Source: Serpula lacrymans var. lacrymans S7.9 (Eukaryota > Basidiomycota > Agaricomycetes > Boletales > Serpulaceae). Taken from it: 64,000 nucleotides of DNA. Numbering within the stretch: the stretch's first letter is position 1; each line of letters begins with the position of its first letter. The position numbers were made by a program, and so were the translations under genes. Of the stretch, positions 1-12,621 are shown in pieces. The stretch lies in NCBI RefSeq assembly GCF_000218685.1, contig NW_006763297.1:1640249-1704248 (forward strand), read 5' to 3'. The notes below the pieces were generated by a model. The model was not told the origin of the DNA, ran no database searches, and saw only the letters and a list, made by a program, of their open reading frames with translations.

Positions 1-1796
1 TATCCTGTTCGACGGAATATCTGGATGGCGCATAACCGCTTCCACGATGGTGAGCAGCTTGCAGACCAACTCAACGATTTCTCGGACCAGATCATACATG
101 TGACCAGTACTAGATGCGTGCGATGAACGGGTGTGAGAATGAGCATGGCCTATGAAGGCAGCTATGGTAGAAAGATACTGGTCGCGGGTGTATCGGAGGG
201 CGTCCATCACTTCATTGGCAGTAGAAGGACCAGAAGGGAAACGAGGAACCACGGGCTGCTTGGTAGACTCGGCTGATGAGAACGATGAAGACGACGAAAC
301 GCTACTAACAGACGCCACGCTGGGCTTGTGGCGATTGCTAGCGGTACGCTCATACAGCAAATATTTGTCTTTCTTCGAACGGGCAATGATACTTCGATGA
401 GGCAACAAAGGTATCATGGATGAATTGGAGTCGCGATAAGCAGTAATGTTCGTAGGGGACCTGAGGTCACCCATACTCTTCGCTCGTAGGGCAATCTTGG
501 AGGCAAGGATAGTGTTTGAGTCTGCTATAGGTGGTGGTTTCTCGGGGGTAGTGCACTTCGCTGGAGTAGTATCCTGCACAGGGATAGGTGTAGCGTTTTC
601 ATTATCTTTGAGACGCTGTACTTTATCCTCTGTATCCAGTGCACCCTCTACAGAAGGCACTGGGGGTCCACGTTCTGGTATGTCAATACCACATTGTACT
701 GCAACGGCTAGAAAACGCCGTACTTGAGAGAAGACCTGGCCTCCCAATTTCAGCATAGCCTCGATATCTGCGTCACGAGATTCTTCGTCATGAGTATCAT
801 CAGAAGCCTTCTTGGCCTGTGCAACAAGAGAAGCTAGCAATGATAGTATCAACTTCCGCTCTTGAGCAAGAGTAGAATAGCGTTTTAAAAGCGGTGCTTC
901 GCGAGGTAAACACTCCGTGGCAGATAGTATGTAGCGCACGCAGGATATTATGCATGCAGTAGACGGTTGGAAATGCGCAACCCGACTCGATCGTACTGCA
1001 CTTTGCAGAAGAGACAAACTATGCAACAGATTCACCATGAGCGGCGGACAATAGGAGTTAATTTCTGGACCAAGAGCCTCCGTCACCAACGGACGATGAT
1101 CTTTAGGTGTCAAACTCCTAGGATTATGCGACGATGCAGTAGCCCAAGAGGTTGCCGACACGGCCGACATAGTATGTCCATGCCCAAGTCGTGGACGCTA
1201 AATAAAATGAGAAAAAAAAATGCATCGAAATATAGCTGGGGCCAACTCACAATAGGATGTGGAAGTTCCTCTTCTGTTAACAAGGAGATACTCTCATCTG
1301 TGCCGACATAATTACTAGGAAACCATCCTCGTCGCCCATTTATTTCACCGTCCCACCAACCACTAGGATCCCGGTTGAGAACGTGAATAACTTGACCAGC
1401 CCGAAAGGATAGACATGTGGCGTTTTGATGTTGAGGGTCGAAATCGTGTAGCGCCAGAACAAATTCGGGTGTGACTCGAACTGTTTCATCCGCAGATGGA
1501 CTCACGGGACTCGGTAGAGGATATGATGTGGAGTCGGGGTCAGAGTGAATTTTGGCCCCAGCGGACAAGTGAAGCGAAGTGGTAGATGCGTTCGAAGATG
1601 ATGGCCCAGGAGAATCCACGGACAACGATGAAGTCGTAGATGCAACTGACGAGCTTCGTAGTCGCGTTGCAATTAAGGAACTACCGTTGTGAGAAGGATC
1701 GTCGGAGGTCGTCTGATTGTGGGAAGACGACTTTGACAAATAAGGACCAGTGCCTTTGCCAAGGTTGGTATTTATCTGCAGTCGAGCTACCGGCAT
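1..1796 (-). CDS. SH3-domain Ras guanine-nucleotide exchange factor (Cdc25/Ste6-like), N-terminal part
   Basis: Exon 1 is 1796-1251, a 53-bp GT-AG intron is 1250-1198, and exon 2 (1197-1) is open to the window edge, so the 3' part is missing. About 580 residues are visible. Residues ~1-110 are Ser/Thr-rich and low complexity. Residues ~112-165 form a clear SH3 domain, with ALHDF at its start, the GWWDGE tryptophan pair and the GWFPSNYV end. Exon 2 continues with a helical region and further Ser-rich stretches. An N-terminal SH3 followed by a long linker is the known layout of fungal Cdc25/Ste6 Ras-GEFs, whose REM and CDC25 catalytic domains lie at the C-terminus. Those would be outside the window, so RasGEF is an inference from architecture. 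It would activate Ras at the plasma membrane. Another SH3 scaffold protein is the alternative. The start is the ATG at 1796. Confidence 0.7.
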
Positions 1797-2350
1797 TTTG
1801 TTGGCGATACAAATGAGCCAGAATAATGGTTGGCTTCAAATCGAGGCAAAAATAGACGATAGATGAGGCAAGTCACCTATGTACCAATTTCTACATATTA
1901 GTGTGTACACCGAAGTGCATAGCAAGGTTAAGATGGTCCCAGCTCAGAGTCTAAAGTGTACTCACAAATGTAGTTAAATCCAAGAAAAAAAACGGTCGAC
2001 GGCTGCTTTCGAAGTGGCCAAAATCGACGACAGTGATAGAACGAACCTGAAGCAAATTAAAGAAATATGAGCGTCAAACCTGGGAACGGCGAGTGCTGTG
2101 GTAAGAACAAGAGACGACTGGAGGCAGATCAAGGTGATAATGAAGATACCAGAGAGGAAGACAGGGCAAGAAGACAAGAGGCGAGAAGCTGAGAAAGGGT
2201 GTCCGGGTTGTGTGTGCTCGGTGCTGGTCGAAGGTGTCCTGCAAATGAATGCGGACTGGGACTAGAAAACAAAGGAGATAATGGGTACAACGAGGAAAGA
2301 GAGAGAACCGGGTGGTGAGGATACAGCGTTTTCGTTGTCGTAAGTAATGA
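1797..2350. other. Intergenic region between divergent genes
   Basis: Upstream region of the minus-strand SH3 gene and of the putative plus-strand gene at 2351. No gene is supported here. Short minus-strand reading frames are rich in Leu/Ser/Pro and look like shadow translation of pyrimidine-rich promoter DNA. Confidence 0.4.
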
Positions 2351-3672
2351 ATGACCCAGAGCAACAATGGCCAAACAGCAGCTGAGCGGGACCGCAGTTC
2401 AAAAAAGCATGGCTCATTCGGGGTCGAACAGACTACAACACAGACAAATAACGCGACCGCGGTATCCACCCTTGGTGAGAATTGCCACTTACTACTACAG
2501 CCATCCATCATTCGCAAATGTTCCTCGGTGAGAAACACTCAACTCTCATATATCTAACTACATTTTGTATCAGAACGACGTTGCATCTCGGTTGCCACGC
2601 GAAATCCTGCATCTTCCTCGACACCGGGGCTCTCCGCTGACCGAACACCATCTCTCTTCTTCTGTTCATCATCGCGCCCAAAACGTGCCAGCGTTTACCG
2701 CACAGCATTATCACCTCGTCTTTCGCTTCCTCCACATGGTCACGATGTCTATGACACGGCATGCATGTTCGCTGTGCTGTTCAAGCATCTACAGTTTCCA
2801 TTTACTAGCCATCGTCTACGCTCTCGAGTACAACGTAGCATTCATCATACAACCTGTGGCCGCTTCTATTGATGGCCGGATTTATACACCCAATCAGAAT
2901 ATGCAATATCTGCTAGCTAGATGTCGTTGCTCACGGACTTCCCGTCAACCTTCCGTTCTAACTTCTTGTCCACTTCTCTCCAAGCGACAGCTAGCCCTCT
3001 TCTGGTCCATTTCACACAATCTACACTACAGGCTTCGGCAGAAGGTAGACTGCGTCCACTACTACGTGAGTTTCTCTAGTCTATCTTTCTCACACCACAA
3101 GACATCAGTCCAGCTACGTGTTACCACTGATATACATTGATATACCTATACCTCACTCTCACCTCCACGTTTGATGGCACGCGTCCCACTGTCTCGCACA
3201 ATTTGTTATTCTCGAGACGTCCACTATCAGCCCGACAGCGGCGTCTCGGTCAAGGCGGTCACGACTGATCCCAAGAGTCAGTTATGGGCAGTTTTCCCTC
3301 GTGGTCTCAGAAATCTATTCTGTTCTGTTCACTCAGGCTATACAGTTCAGTGTCCCACGTTGTATACAATTGGTGGTAGAAGACCATCCTGTCTCGCCAA
3401 ATGTATGCATATGATTTTGTTATGAAGTTGTGCACTTCGGGATATCCAACCGTAAGTTCGTCTAACAAAGACTCGAACACGACATACTATCTGCGTAGAG
3501 CTACATATGGTATGCAAAATGGTCGATGATATCTAGACCCCTGTGGGTCATGAGCTTTCTTGCGCCGATACAGATGTTCCCGATACCCGGTCCTCTCTTG
3601 AAGTTCGAACCGGATGCATTATGCTTCTACTTACATTCAAGGCCTCGAAGGAAGGATAATACACTCACTTCT
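2351..3672 (+). CDS. Unrecognised intron-containing gene (low-confidence model)
   Basis: I do not recognise a family. The first three exons join with correct phase: ATG 2351-2474, intron 2475-2573 (contains a CTAAC branch-like site), exon 2574-2827, intron 2828-2920, exon 2921-3065 ending at a GTGAGT donor. The predicted N-terminus is polar (Gln/Thr/Asn-rich), then Ser/Arg-rich. Further coding-like segments lie at about 3238-3410 and, after an intron ending near 3499, at 3500-3672. They include a hydrophobic patch with WVMSFLAP and a Pro-Gly motif. Two frames look equally plausible between 3200 and 3410, so the downstream splicing is unresolved. It may be a real lineage-specific gene or a decaying one. 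RNA evidence would decide. Confidence 0.3.
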
Positions 3673-4122
3673 AGTTGTGAGTTCATTTATGCTTCTCCTT
3701 CTCTTCTCACACTAAATTCAGCGTCAATATGATGGTGCGTGTCACCCGTTGGTCCGTTTGTTCGCTGTTTAATCTTGCTCCGTCAAGGTCTGATCAACCG
3801 CGTCCCGAGGTTCCTGCGATTTAGCAATGCATCGTTCGCAGGCAATCCATAGCCCTTTCCGAAAACGGACAGGTCCCTTTGCGGAAAGGTTCGAAGCCAG
3901 TCTGGGGGTCCATGCATCGTGCCGAGGCTCCGGTCATTCTGAAAGGTTATCCTCTTTATGCACCGATGCTTTAGTCTCAGCCTTTTCTACGGTTCCGCAT
4001 AGGATCGGAACGTCCTCAAATATGATTTCGGCTAATCCCCGCACGTATAAGGTGTGTATAGTAATTAAACAAACTCAACGATCTTACGGAAACGAGAATC
4101 ATTATGGCGTATTATCCATCTA

Positions 4123-4740
4123 TGGACTACGAAGATGAGTACCTCTTCTGCGTTATCTATCTGCGTGTTGGGCTAGACGACCCCTCGAAACGGACCATCA
4201 CTTTGGTTCTACTGATTGATACCACTAGAAGAGAAGAGGTAAAGCAATTTCCGTGACTCCCGGTGAAGCGCTGTCATGCCAGAGAAAGGGGCTCACGCCC
4301 GCATCGATGCATGGCAGCTCGTTGAGGTTCAGTTGAGTCAAATCAAATATCTCAATGAGCCATTGCGGGGACTAATAGTTCCTATCGTCATTCTGATTTT
4401 GCATATATAGCGGGCGCCAATGGAAGGGCGCGTATTGTTCTCGGTATTCCAATCCGGCTGTCAGACGACTTCCTGATGAGAGATGGTTGCCTACACAGAC
4501 ATGGTGATATGATCTGCGCCATTCCTCCAGTAAGTTTGTTCACCAAGCTCTATACAGCCTGTGCTGCTGGCAACGACAGAACCCCGAGAACTGACAGGGA
4601 TGTTATTTGGCTCCTGACCTCTGCGATATATGGCAAATAAGATGTATGGACGTGGAAATGATCAGGCCTCATGATTCAGAGTGTTCCAATTTGGAGTTAT
4701 CCAAAGGAGAACTGAACGTGAATGAATTAAAGCTGTAAGA
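4123..4740 (+). other. Coding-like segments, possible decayed gene or unresolved exons
   Basis: Several short stretches read like protein but do not join into one frame. One runs 4123-4257 (contains YLFCVIYLRVGLDD and ends at a stop). One runs 4276-4410. A third runs 4412-4530, which joins across a 68-bp GTAAGT...CTGACAG intron in phase 0 to a segment ending at a stop near 4737. The third pair is the best evidence for true coding. No family is recognised. It could be the 3' part of the gene starting at 2351, a separate small gene, or a pseudogene. Confidence 0.22.
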
Positions 4741-5251
4741 GTATCAACTTAGAGATGCTTTCAAGCTGCTCGAGCACATGTATCACGGAGATGATCAAAG
4801 GCGAAGGATAGTTAACTTTGGCCAAAGCAACAAAGAACAGCCAAATCTGTACTTGAGATATCAGTCTCTTTGTAATTGTTACAGTAATGTCAGTTGCAGA
4901 ATGACTACCGCCTGATAGGAGTCCTGATACATAAAAATATCGCAGTTCATGTCAAAGTAGACCAATGGAAAACATTCGGGTCAGACTCGGAGTACCCACC
5001 GCTGAGTCAGCACACTCTCATTTTCTTTTACGTTACTTGTAAGGCCGGTGCGGGGTTTGCATCGTAGCGGATTGTAGTGCATCGTGGCGCAGCCAGTGAG
5101 CTCGTTGCAACGTCTCATCATCACGATTCAGCAGGAAATTAACGTTCTTGGATAGACCAGGCGTGCATATGTGGTCAAATTTATTTGAAGAGTGAGCATA
5201 CTTCCTAGATGTTTAAAACCGACATTTGTCCTCCGAGTCTAAAGACCTTTT
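4741..5251. other. Intergenic region upstream of the acyltransferase gene
   Basis: One open stretch of about 55 codons follows the stop at 4737 in the same frame. It is not supported as a separate gene. Otherwise nothing is identified. Confidence 0.3.
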
Positions 5252-6687
5252 TTGCCTGTGACCTCCAGTTTAATCTACAGCGCACACGATGCGTTTAGAA
5301 TACTCGTGCCACACCCTCACGAACGGACACCTATAACCAATAAACATATCCCATATGCAATTATCCCATTCATACCCTTCGTATACATGGCCTACCTTGC
5401 TAGACGGCCAGGTACTTATGTTGTTCGGCTGCTTCTTCTCCCCCTTGTCCTTGTCGTCACACTAGGAACTTCGTATCGCTTCATGTGGACAGAACCTAGA
5501 TTGAACGTGTACAACTGGGGTCAATGTGAGTGGCTTGCGTGTCTGCACGTGTAGATTGGGTAGAGAGTTGATCATGTGCTACTATTCTCTAAGGTCTTCT
5601 TGCTGAAGCTTTGGCTGCGAAAGCTGTGCACTATGCCTTGACAAGGGAGGGAATGCTGAGGGTTGGAGAGTCTAGTCCTGGTATACGACCTACGGTCACT
5701 GCCCCGAAAACGTCCGATGGCCAAACAAACGGTTCAGCTTCGCATGGGTCCAAGACGACCTCTCCTCAGATCTCGCAATCTTGTTTTTATGACACGTCGG
5801 AGCTAATATTATCTATGCGTGGGCTGGGTTGGAAGTACGGCGTAGGCGTACATGTCCCAAAGGAACACAAATCCCTTGAACGAGCCCTCTTCTTGAAGTC
5901 AACAGTATTATCATTCCTCCAGAATTTCCTCATTCTTGATTTCCTTGAGTCTATGATTAAACTAGTTCCTGGTGTCGGAACTCCAGAAGGGAGGAGCATC
6001 TTCTTCCACGATCTACCTATCACACAACGCTTTCTTCTATCTACCGCCATCCACGTCGCGACTGGCAGTTGTCTACTGTATGGCTTTCAGATGATTTATG
6101 ACCTAATCACCATCATAGCTGTTGGCCTTCTACAAAGCCCACCTTCAGCGTGGCCCCCAATCATGGACCATCCCTGGAGCTCAGACTCGCTACACATATT
6201 CTGGGCCAAGCGTTGGCATCAGGTCCTCCGTCAGACATTCATCATCTGTGGAGGCTACCCCGGGGAGCTGCTTGGCGGAAACTTTGGCATGGTGATCGGT
6301 ACATTCATAGGATCTGGCTTATACCACGAGTTCGCGATATACGCCATGGGGTCTGGTTTTGATTACCGTGTTCCGTTTTTCTTTGCTGTACAGGGACCCC
6401 TGTTGATGTTCGAGCGCGTGTGGAGAAAAGTGATTGGGAGGAGGATAGGCGGCGTTTATGGGATTCTTTGGGTTTATTTCTGCATCATCATACTTGGGCA
6501 ACCTTTAGGTGAGTGATCCTATTATTGACCGGTCGGCTATCCCTAAACGGTCTTTGCAGTGGACTCGTGGCATAGAAGAGGACTGGGAGGTGGGATGGTG
6601 ATTCCACCACCCCTAAGTCCCGCGCGGCTACTTTTTATACCATTCTTCCGGGATCTTATTGAGAAGTATATCCAGACCTTGGCCTAA
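5252..6687 (+). CDS. Wax-synthase-like membrane-bound O-acyltransferase (MBOAT)
   Basis: Three exons: ?5252-5525, 5594-6508, 6560-6687, with introns of 68 and 51 bp. The protein has several hydrophobic segments and the fungal wax-synthase signature. An RRPGTY and YNWGQ region lies near residue 60-90, a WPPIMDHPW-SLHIFWAKRWHQ block follows, and later comes GSGLYHEFAIYA with the conserved MBOAT histidine. Family members transfer acyl groups to alcohols, and fungal ones often acetylate terpenoids. They act in ER-type membranes. The start is unclear: the family-like sequence begins at 5252 with TTG, and the first in-frame ATG is 5387, which would remove conserved residues. An upstream ATG at 5211 lies one base out of frame across a six-T run (see findings). 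Its proximity to P450 genes suggests, but does not prove, a shared metabolic role. Confidence 0.82.
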
Positions 6688-6918
6688 GGTCCCTTCCACG
6701 TTTCACTGGTCACAACCTTGCAATACTCAATTATGTATCACACAGGAATAATCTTTATACCTACTAATATCTCTTCGAAGTGTTATTCCTAAGCTGATGG
6801 TAGACATGATCACACTAGTTATTACCCCACTTGAATAGGATAATGATACCATTAGAGAGTTTATTCAGCTGCAATCCGAGCATAATATAGATCGACATAT
6901 CAGTCAAATTATCTATCT
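6688..6918. other. Convergent intergenic region
   Basis: AT-rich spacer between the convergent acyltransferase and NCA2 genes. No feature is seen. Confidence 0.4.
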
Positions 6919-9246
6919 TCATCCCAATCTACTCCAGCCTAGTTCTTCACCCCAGCTCTTCCACATCCGGTCTACCACTCTCAATTTCTCACCCCTCCCA
7001 AGCGTGGGATCTTCCAGGTCTCGGACGTCCTCCAAAAATCCTTCGCGCAGACGTGAACGAGCTGGCAGAGAGCTTTCTGCATACTTGCGTAGATGTGTCA
7101 CCGAGAGCACGAGCAGACCGGATGTTAGAGGTGGGAGAGCCATGGTGTCGTCACGATCCTCTGTCTGTCCGCGTCGAGACCGCTGTGATGTTGATTTCGG
7201 CTGGAAGACTAGTAACCGTTCTATCCTCCTGTAGCATAGATATCGCAAATTATTCACCGGAGATCGACACATAGCAATCCGTACCTCATTGCAAGCCAAA
7301 CTCCGGCTCTTCTTTGTTTACCACCATACCTGCCTCTACCTCGTCCTCCCAACCATACGTTCTTCAAAAAACCACCCAGCACATAGACCACGGCAAAAGC
7401 TGGAGCAACACCCACGAAAGCGAATGTGAGTTCTTGAGATTTTAACAGCTTGTCGATACCCGTTAACGCTTGGTCAATGTCTACCTATGGCGAACATGTT
7501 CGGTCAGAACTGCATTAAAAGTCAAATGAGATATGATGGCAGATTACCTTTGCCTTCTGCACTTGTACGAACATCGACCTGAGCAAAGTGCCTGCGATAG
7601 CAGACTTGACGGGTGTTTTGATATCATCCTCATAGATCCTCAGTACTGTGGTCAAGTCTCCAAGGCGGATCTGACGGGATAAAGTCGCTAGTTGTTCCGC
7701 ATCGTAGCGTAACGTATCTTGTGCAAGGGCAAGCGTCATACGTTCAAGAGACGCCAAATCTGCAGCCACGGCTTCCTTGCGGACAATAACCCCTTCCTCC
7801 CCGCCAGCTTTGATAGTTTTGACAACGCCCTTGATGGGTTCCAGCAGCCAATCTTTCGTAAAACCTTGTATGGTCTCCACCGTATCCTCGGCTAGTTCTG
7901 AAATAGAAGCACGGGATGCATATAATGAGCGAACTCCGTACAAAACGAGCGGAGGGAGGAGGAGTAGGCGTGGCCATAAAAGGGTCAAACGAGACGGTCG
8001 AAGGAGACGTTGATTGTTGAGACACTCTGAGTGCAGTTTCCTGTGGGAAATAAATATTTCATCTCGAATCAGGCAAAGTTTTGCTATTGTATTCTGCGCG
8101 CCATTGACTACAGACAGAGATGATGCATCATCTGAAGTAGCGAGCCCAAGCGCATCGACAAAGCTAGCGAGGGTATCGTCAACGCGAGAAGGTCCTGAAG
8201 TTGATGAGCCGTAATTTTCCTCAAGAATTGGGGAAAGCTGAGGTCTTAGTTCGACCAATCGGCCTAATACCTCGGCCCTTTCGTCTCTAATTTTTTCGAG
8301 TTCTTTTCTCTTTAGTTGGCACTCCTGACGCGTCCAGCGGAGCGGTAATCCCAAGAAGGAGACTACCTCCTGCGAACACAAAATGATTAGGTGATACGCA
8401 TCCTTGATAAAATCGGAAGTGTGGTCACGACGTGCTTGGAGGGCGGACGATAAGAACCTAGATGTCGCTGGAACAAGAGGCTCATGTTGCGTGTTCAAAT
8501 GCGGGAAGAGTGTGACAATGAGGGGATGAGGGAGCAAAGCACTTCTGGAAGGGAACAGATGATGAAGAGAAGAGGGATAGAACGATGAAAGACGTAAAGG
8601 AACATTATTGGTCTTTATTATCTGCAACACGCTGAGTAACCGTCCAGGAAGAGCTGTAAAGGCAATCAGTAAATACATTGAATACTACAAAATGCTTCCA
8701 ATATTAGATGCATATGATTATATGTTGGCATATACAAGTATATAACTCGAAACACCATGGAAATCACAAAATGCGGGGATGAGACGTTGCAAACGTACTT
8801 TGGATAAGATACAGGGCCACAGAAGTCCAAGACCGAGTGATATCTGCCCACCACTCTGCATCATTTTCAGCTGTACTGGCCTCCGACAAGTACACGTCCA
8901 GAGCATTGGCATATATTCCAAGGACAATCCTTCCAGCTACTGCTTTTCTAAGAACGACATTGGTGTTGTTCAGGTTGTCAAAACTAGGTCCTGTGGGTCC
9001 TTCGACATTGAATTCAGATGCTCTGAGGTAGTCTAAAGCTGCACTGAGCTGTTGTTCAATAAAAGGCGGTTTGAGTATCCGAACTAAAGTAAGTAGCTCT
9101 TCCTGATTCTCCGTCAGGTCCTTTGGATAATTATCATGTGGGAGAAAATGCGACGGAGGTGAGATACGAGACTCTGCATAGCGCGACAAGAAAGCTGAAG
9201 ACATGTGCATCCGTTTAGGAGACTCGGACGAAAATATACGGACCAC
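6919..9246 (-). CDS. NCA2: Nuclear control of ATPase protein 2 (mitochondrial)
   Basis: Four exons: 9246-8799, 8653-7548, 7484-7285, 7228-6919, with introns of 145, 63 and 56 bp and consistent phases, giving up to 687 residues. NCA2 family features are clear. There is a membrane stretch (LLLLPPLVLYGVRSLYAS) followed by DWLLEPIKGVVKTI, ADLASLERM and an LRSMFVQVQKAK-VDID-Q block. A second hydrophobic segment precedes the basic, Arg-rich tail. In yeast, Nca2 is a mitochondrial membrane protein needed for correct expression of the mitochondrially encoded ATP synthase subunits Atp6/Atp8. Three in-frame ATGs lie close together (9246, 9210, 9204), and 9204 (MSSAFLSRY) resembles usual family starts better. 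The gene is head-to-head with P450 A1. Confidence 0.88.
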
Positions 9247-9754
9247 GGTACACGGAACGTTACGTCAGCGCAATGTGTCGCATTTGGGCATTCTGACAAT
9301 CATCACGACTTTACAATGACATTTAACGTTCAAGTTCGTTTGTCTGTCAAGAGGTATGCGACAGTTACTTACCGATGCTGGTCAGGTGTTAAAAGCGCGC
9401 GAGATCCAGAACAAAAACCTTGTGTACTTGCTTCGTTTATGGAAGCACAGTCTAACATTGTCATGCTCAAACCTCCGATGCAGTGTAAGACCACAGTGGC
9501 CGGTCTTCTCTATGCAACATGTTTTTCGACGCGGGGTTCACGGTCAACTAAGGATATAGAGGACATTATATCTGTCAAGTTGATGTTTCAACATGACGTC
9601 GCAAAGGAGAAAACTTATAATCTATTCCGCCAATCTCGCTGATAGAAGCTTTGCGGAACTGGAATTGGCCAACGTGGAATGAGGACATATCTGATTGATC
9701 AAATCGTTTAAATAGGCCTGTGAAGTCCACCAAAACACAACTTGTCTTCCCAGT
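9247..9754. other. Divergent promoter region, NCA2 / P450 A1
   Basis: No supported gene; a 145-codon plus-strand frame here has no recognisable content. A TATA-like TTTAAAT lies at 9707-9713, about 45 bp before the P450 A1 ATG. Confidence 0.4.
9707..9713 (+). promoter_or_regulatory. TATA-like box of P450 A1
   Basis: TTTAAAT 42-48 bp before the ATG. P450 B1 and B2 have the equivalent TATTTAAAT upstream, but the pseudogene copy A2 has lost it. Confidence 0.45.
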
Positions 9755-11894
9755 ATGTCTATCGACCGTTTGCCACTCGATATACCAATCCCGCTTCTCT
9801 TGCTCGCCTTTCTAGTTGCCTTTGGTTTTGCGAATGGTTTGACGAAACGCAAGGTTCTCCTACCCCCCGGCCCTCGAGCTGTACCTATATTAGGAAACAT
9901 ACTCGGTTTCGACACCAACAGCCCCTGGATTACTTACATGGAATGGGCAACAGTTCACGGTACGACTTAACAACTCTTTTTAAGGAACTTTGCTTATACG
10001 AGGCTTTCCAGGTGACCTAGTCTACTCTCGCCTACTGAATCAGGAGATAATCACTATCAACTCTGAAAAAGTAGCCAAGGACCTCCTCGAACGTCGTTCC
10101 AATATCTACTCTGACAGGCCACAGTATATCACAAATGACATGTGCGTAGTTTTCTTCCATATCTGGACAATTATGCTCATCATTCTATTTGTCAAATGTC
10201 CTTCACTATAGGTGTGGATGGGGGTTTAGTTCAATATTTCTCAATCATGGCAATACCTGGCGTTTACATAGGAGAATGTTCCAACAGGCACTTCGAGCGG
10301 ATGCGGCTATGACGTATCGACCTGTCCAGATACGCAAAGTACATCAGCTACTGGTCAATTTTCTTGAAACACCCGAAGAATATTCTGAACATATACAAAC
10401 GTGGGTATCACGGTGTTGGAGTTTTGTCAATGTTCACAATGGTGCATTTTAGACTGGCTGCGTCTGTCGTCATGGAAGTGACATATGGTTATGACTCGGC
10501 GCCCCGCCATGACGCTTTGGTTGAGGCCGTGGAACGCTCAACGAATATACTTGCCAAGGCACTAAGTCCCGAGGGAGCGGCGATCCTCGGCGCATTACCA
10601 TTTTGTAAGCAGTTCATGTGTGTATACGGTTTGATTCATGCTGGTATGTAGTGCGACACATCCCTGCCTGGTTTCCTGGAGCAAGTTTCAAGCGTCTTAC
10701 GCTTGAGTGTCAACAGCTGACTGTAGGGGTGGTCGAAATTCCCTTCCAGTACACAAAGCAGAGCATGGTGTGTTCTTTTCTTTTCATACGTAAAAATCTA
10801 TCTTTGAGATCGGGTTAGGCTGCAGGCACAGCAAAGCTGTCGATGGTATCCGACTTACTGAGTCGGACGGAGCAAGGGGACTGTCATCGAGAACTTGCAA
10901 TCAAACATGCTTCTGCCAGCGCGTTCGCTGGTGAGTATTCCTGATTATAAGCTCTGCATCTCCTAATATGCACTTTTCCAATAGCTGCATCAGAGACTGT
11001 GAGTCTTAGTTGCAATATTCTCTTGATTATACATTAATCACCAAGCTCAGTCCTCTTCGACACTCAACGTTTTCATGCTTGCGATGTTCCTTCACCCTGA
11101 TGTACAACGCAAGGCACAACTAGAGATCGACTCCATCATAGGTCGAGACAGGCTTCCAGACTTCAGTGATAGGCCATCATTGCCTTACGTTGAAGCAGTT
11201 TTTCGTGAGACGCTCAGGTGGCGCCCTGTAGCCCCCCTTGGTAAGTAGATTTATCTGCATGCATCTTCCTCAATATAAATATATTGAGCATGAGCAGGAA
11301 TTCCACATGCTACTAAACACGACGATCATTTCGAGGGATATTTCATACCCAAAGGTATGTAATATTTGACTTGTTTCCTTTTGACCGATCTGATTTAAAG
11401 CAGGAGCAGTTGTGATACCAAACATATGGTTTGTTTCGATGTGTTGTGAACTACTGATATGCATCGCATCTGACCCCAAGACTCACAGGGCGATGGCACA
11501 CAATGAAGACAAGTATCCAGACTCCAATAATTTCAAGCCCGAACGTTTCTTTACCCCTGATGGAAAGTTGAATAACGACAATGTTGGCTTTATCTTTGGA
11601 TTTGGAAGGCGAGTTTGCGTAGGCCGTCACATCGCTGATGCAACGTTGTGGGCCAGTTTTGTGTCTATATTAGCCACGTTCAGCATCACAAAAGCCAAAG
11701 ATAGACAAGGCAATGAAATCGAAGTGACACCGAAATGGACAGTTGGAATAACTACGTGAGTTTGTTTTGTACTAGTTTCTATGTCGCTATTTGAATTTGT
11801 TCATAGCCACCCACTCCCGTATCCGTGTCGCATTGACATTCGGCCAGGGATGAGCCCCGAGAAGCTGTTGCAGATGATTGATTCCCATACGTGA
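9755..11894 (+). CDS. Cytochrome P450 monooxygenase A1
   Basis: Twelve exons: 9755-9959, 10012-10141, 10212-10400, 10453-10604, 10652-10767, 10819-10930, 10985-10998, 11051-11240, 11298-11354, 11404-11428, 11489-11755, 11807-11894. Phases agree throughout and include a 14-bp micro-exon. An N-terminal membrane anchor (IPLLLLAFLVAF) is followed by the proline hinge PPGPR. The I-helix AAASETSS, the K-helix ETLR (ExxR), the FKPERF motif and the heme loop FGFGRRVCVG with its cysteine ligand are all present. It is a microsomal E-class P450 of the kind annotated O-methylsterigmatocystin oxidoreductase-like in mushrooms. The substrate is unknown. It needs a P450 reductase supplied elsewhere. It is paralogous to B1 downstream. 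Confidence 0.93.
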
Positions 11895-12621
11895 CATAGC
11901 AGCCAAAATATGAAAATAAAACATTTGACAATCATATTCATTGTTTCAAATATTCTCTATGTATCGAGCGAAGAGACTGTAAGGTTCTGATGGTCACACT
12001 TGAAATACTTATTAAGGTTCGTATCTCTACAATACTCTGTCGTCATTCAGCACTCACGGGCAAGCCTCAGTCGGACGAGACACATCGCCAGCTCTTTGCA
12101 GTCTTTGCTGCGAGAGCTTTTACGGTTACATATAATCGAATCTTGGCGCCTTAACGTGTTACAATGCTCTTCGATGGAGCATATGAACTGGCAGGTGTGT
12201 AATGCTTTACCTGTATCGAGCGCCCGCGCAAGTATACGTATACTCGGCAACCGCTAATCTCATCAGTGTAGTGCTGGTTTTCTATCTGGATGGTTCGATA
12301 TTAGCTTTTCGAGAAGGTTCCGAAGCTTAAACCGAAAGGAAGGCCGTGACACACGTGACGTTCCAGCCATTGTCAAGTAGGTATAGCTACTTGCTACTTC
12401 AAGTCAAGTTTTGTGTCAAAAGGTGACGATGTTCCCCACGCCAGCTCGTGTCAGTGCTTCTCAGAAATCAAAGCCCTTATTCCCTTATCAGTGATGGCTT
12501 TCTCTGAAAGAATGTAGATAGGAAAGCCGCAGCCACTGGTGTAATAGGGTGCTTTTGGATTGGCCTATTTAAATGGCAAACTGTTCCTGGAAAAGTTCAT
12601 CACTTCTCTGGGTTCCCCACC
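11895..12621. other. Spacer between P450 A1 and B1
   Basis: Non-coding. It is matched by 37875-38592 in the duplicated block. It carries a TATA-like box at 12566-12574 for B1. Confidence 0.5.
12566..12574 (+). promoter_or_regulatory. TATA-like box of P450 B1
   Basis: TATTTAAAT 48 bp before the B1 ATG. The same nine bases occur at 38531-38539 before B2. Confidence 0.5.

Noticed and set aside
9205..9642. 145-codon plus-strand frame between NCA2 and P450 A1
   Set aside because: It overlaps the NCA2 start antisense, has no recognisable content, and occupies the promoter region.
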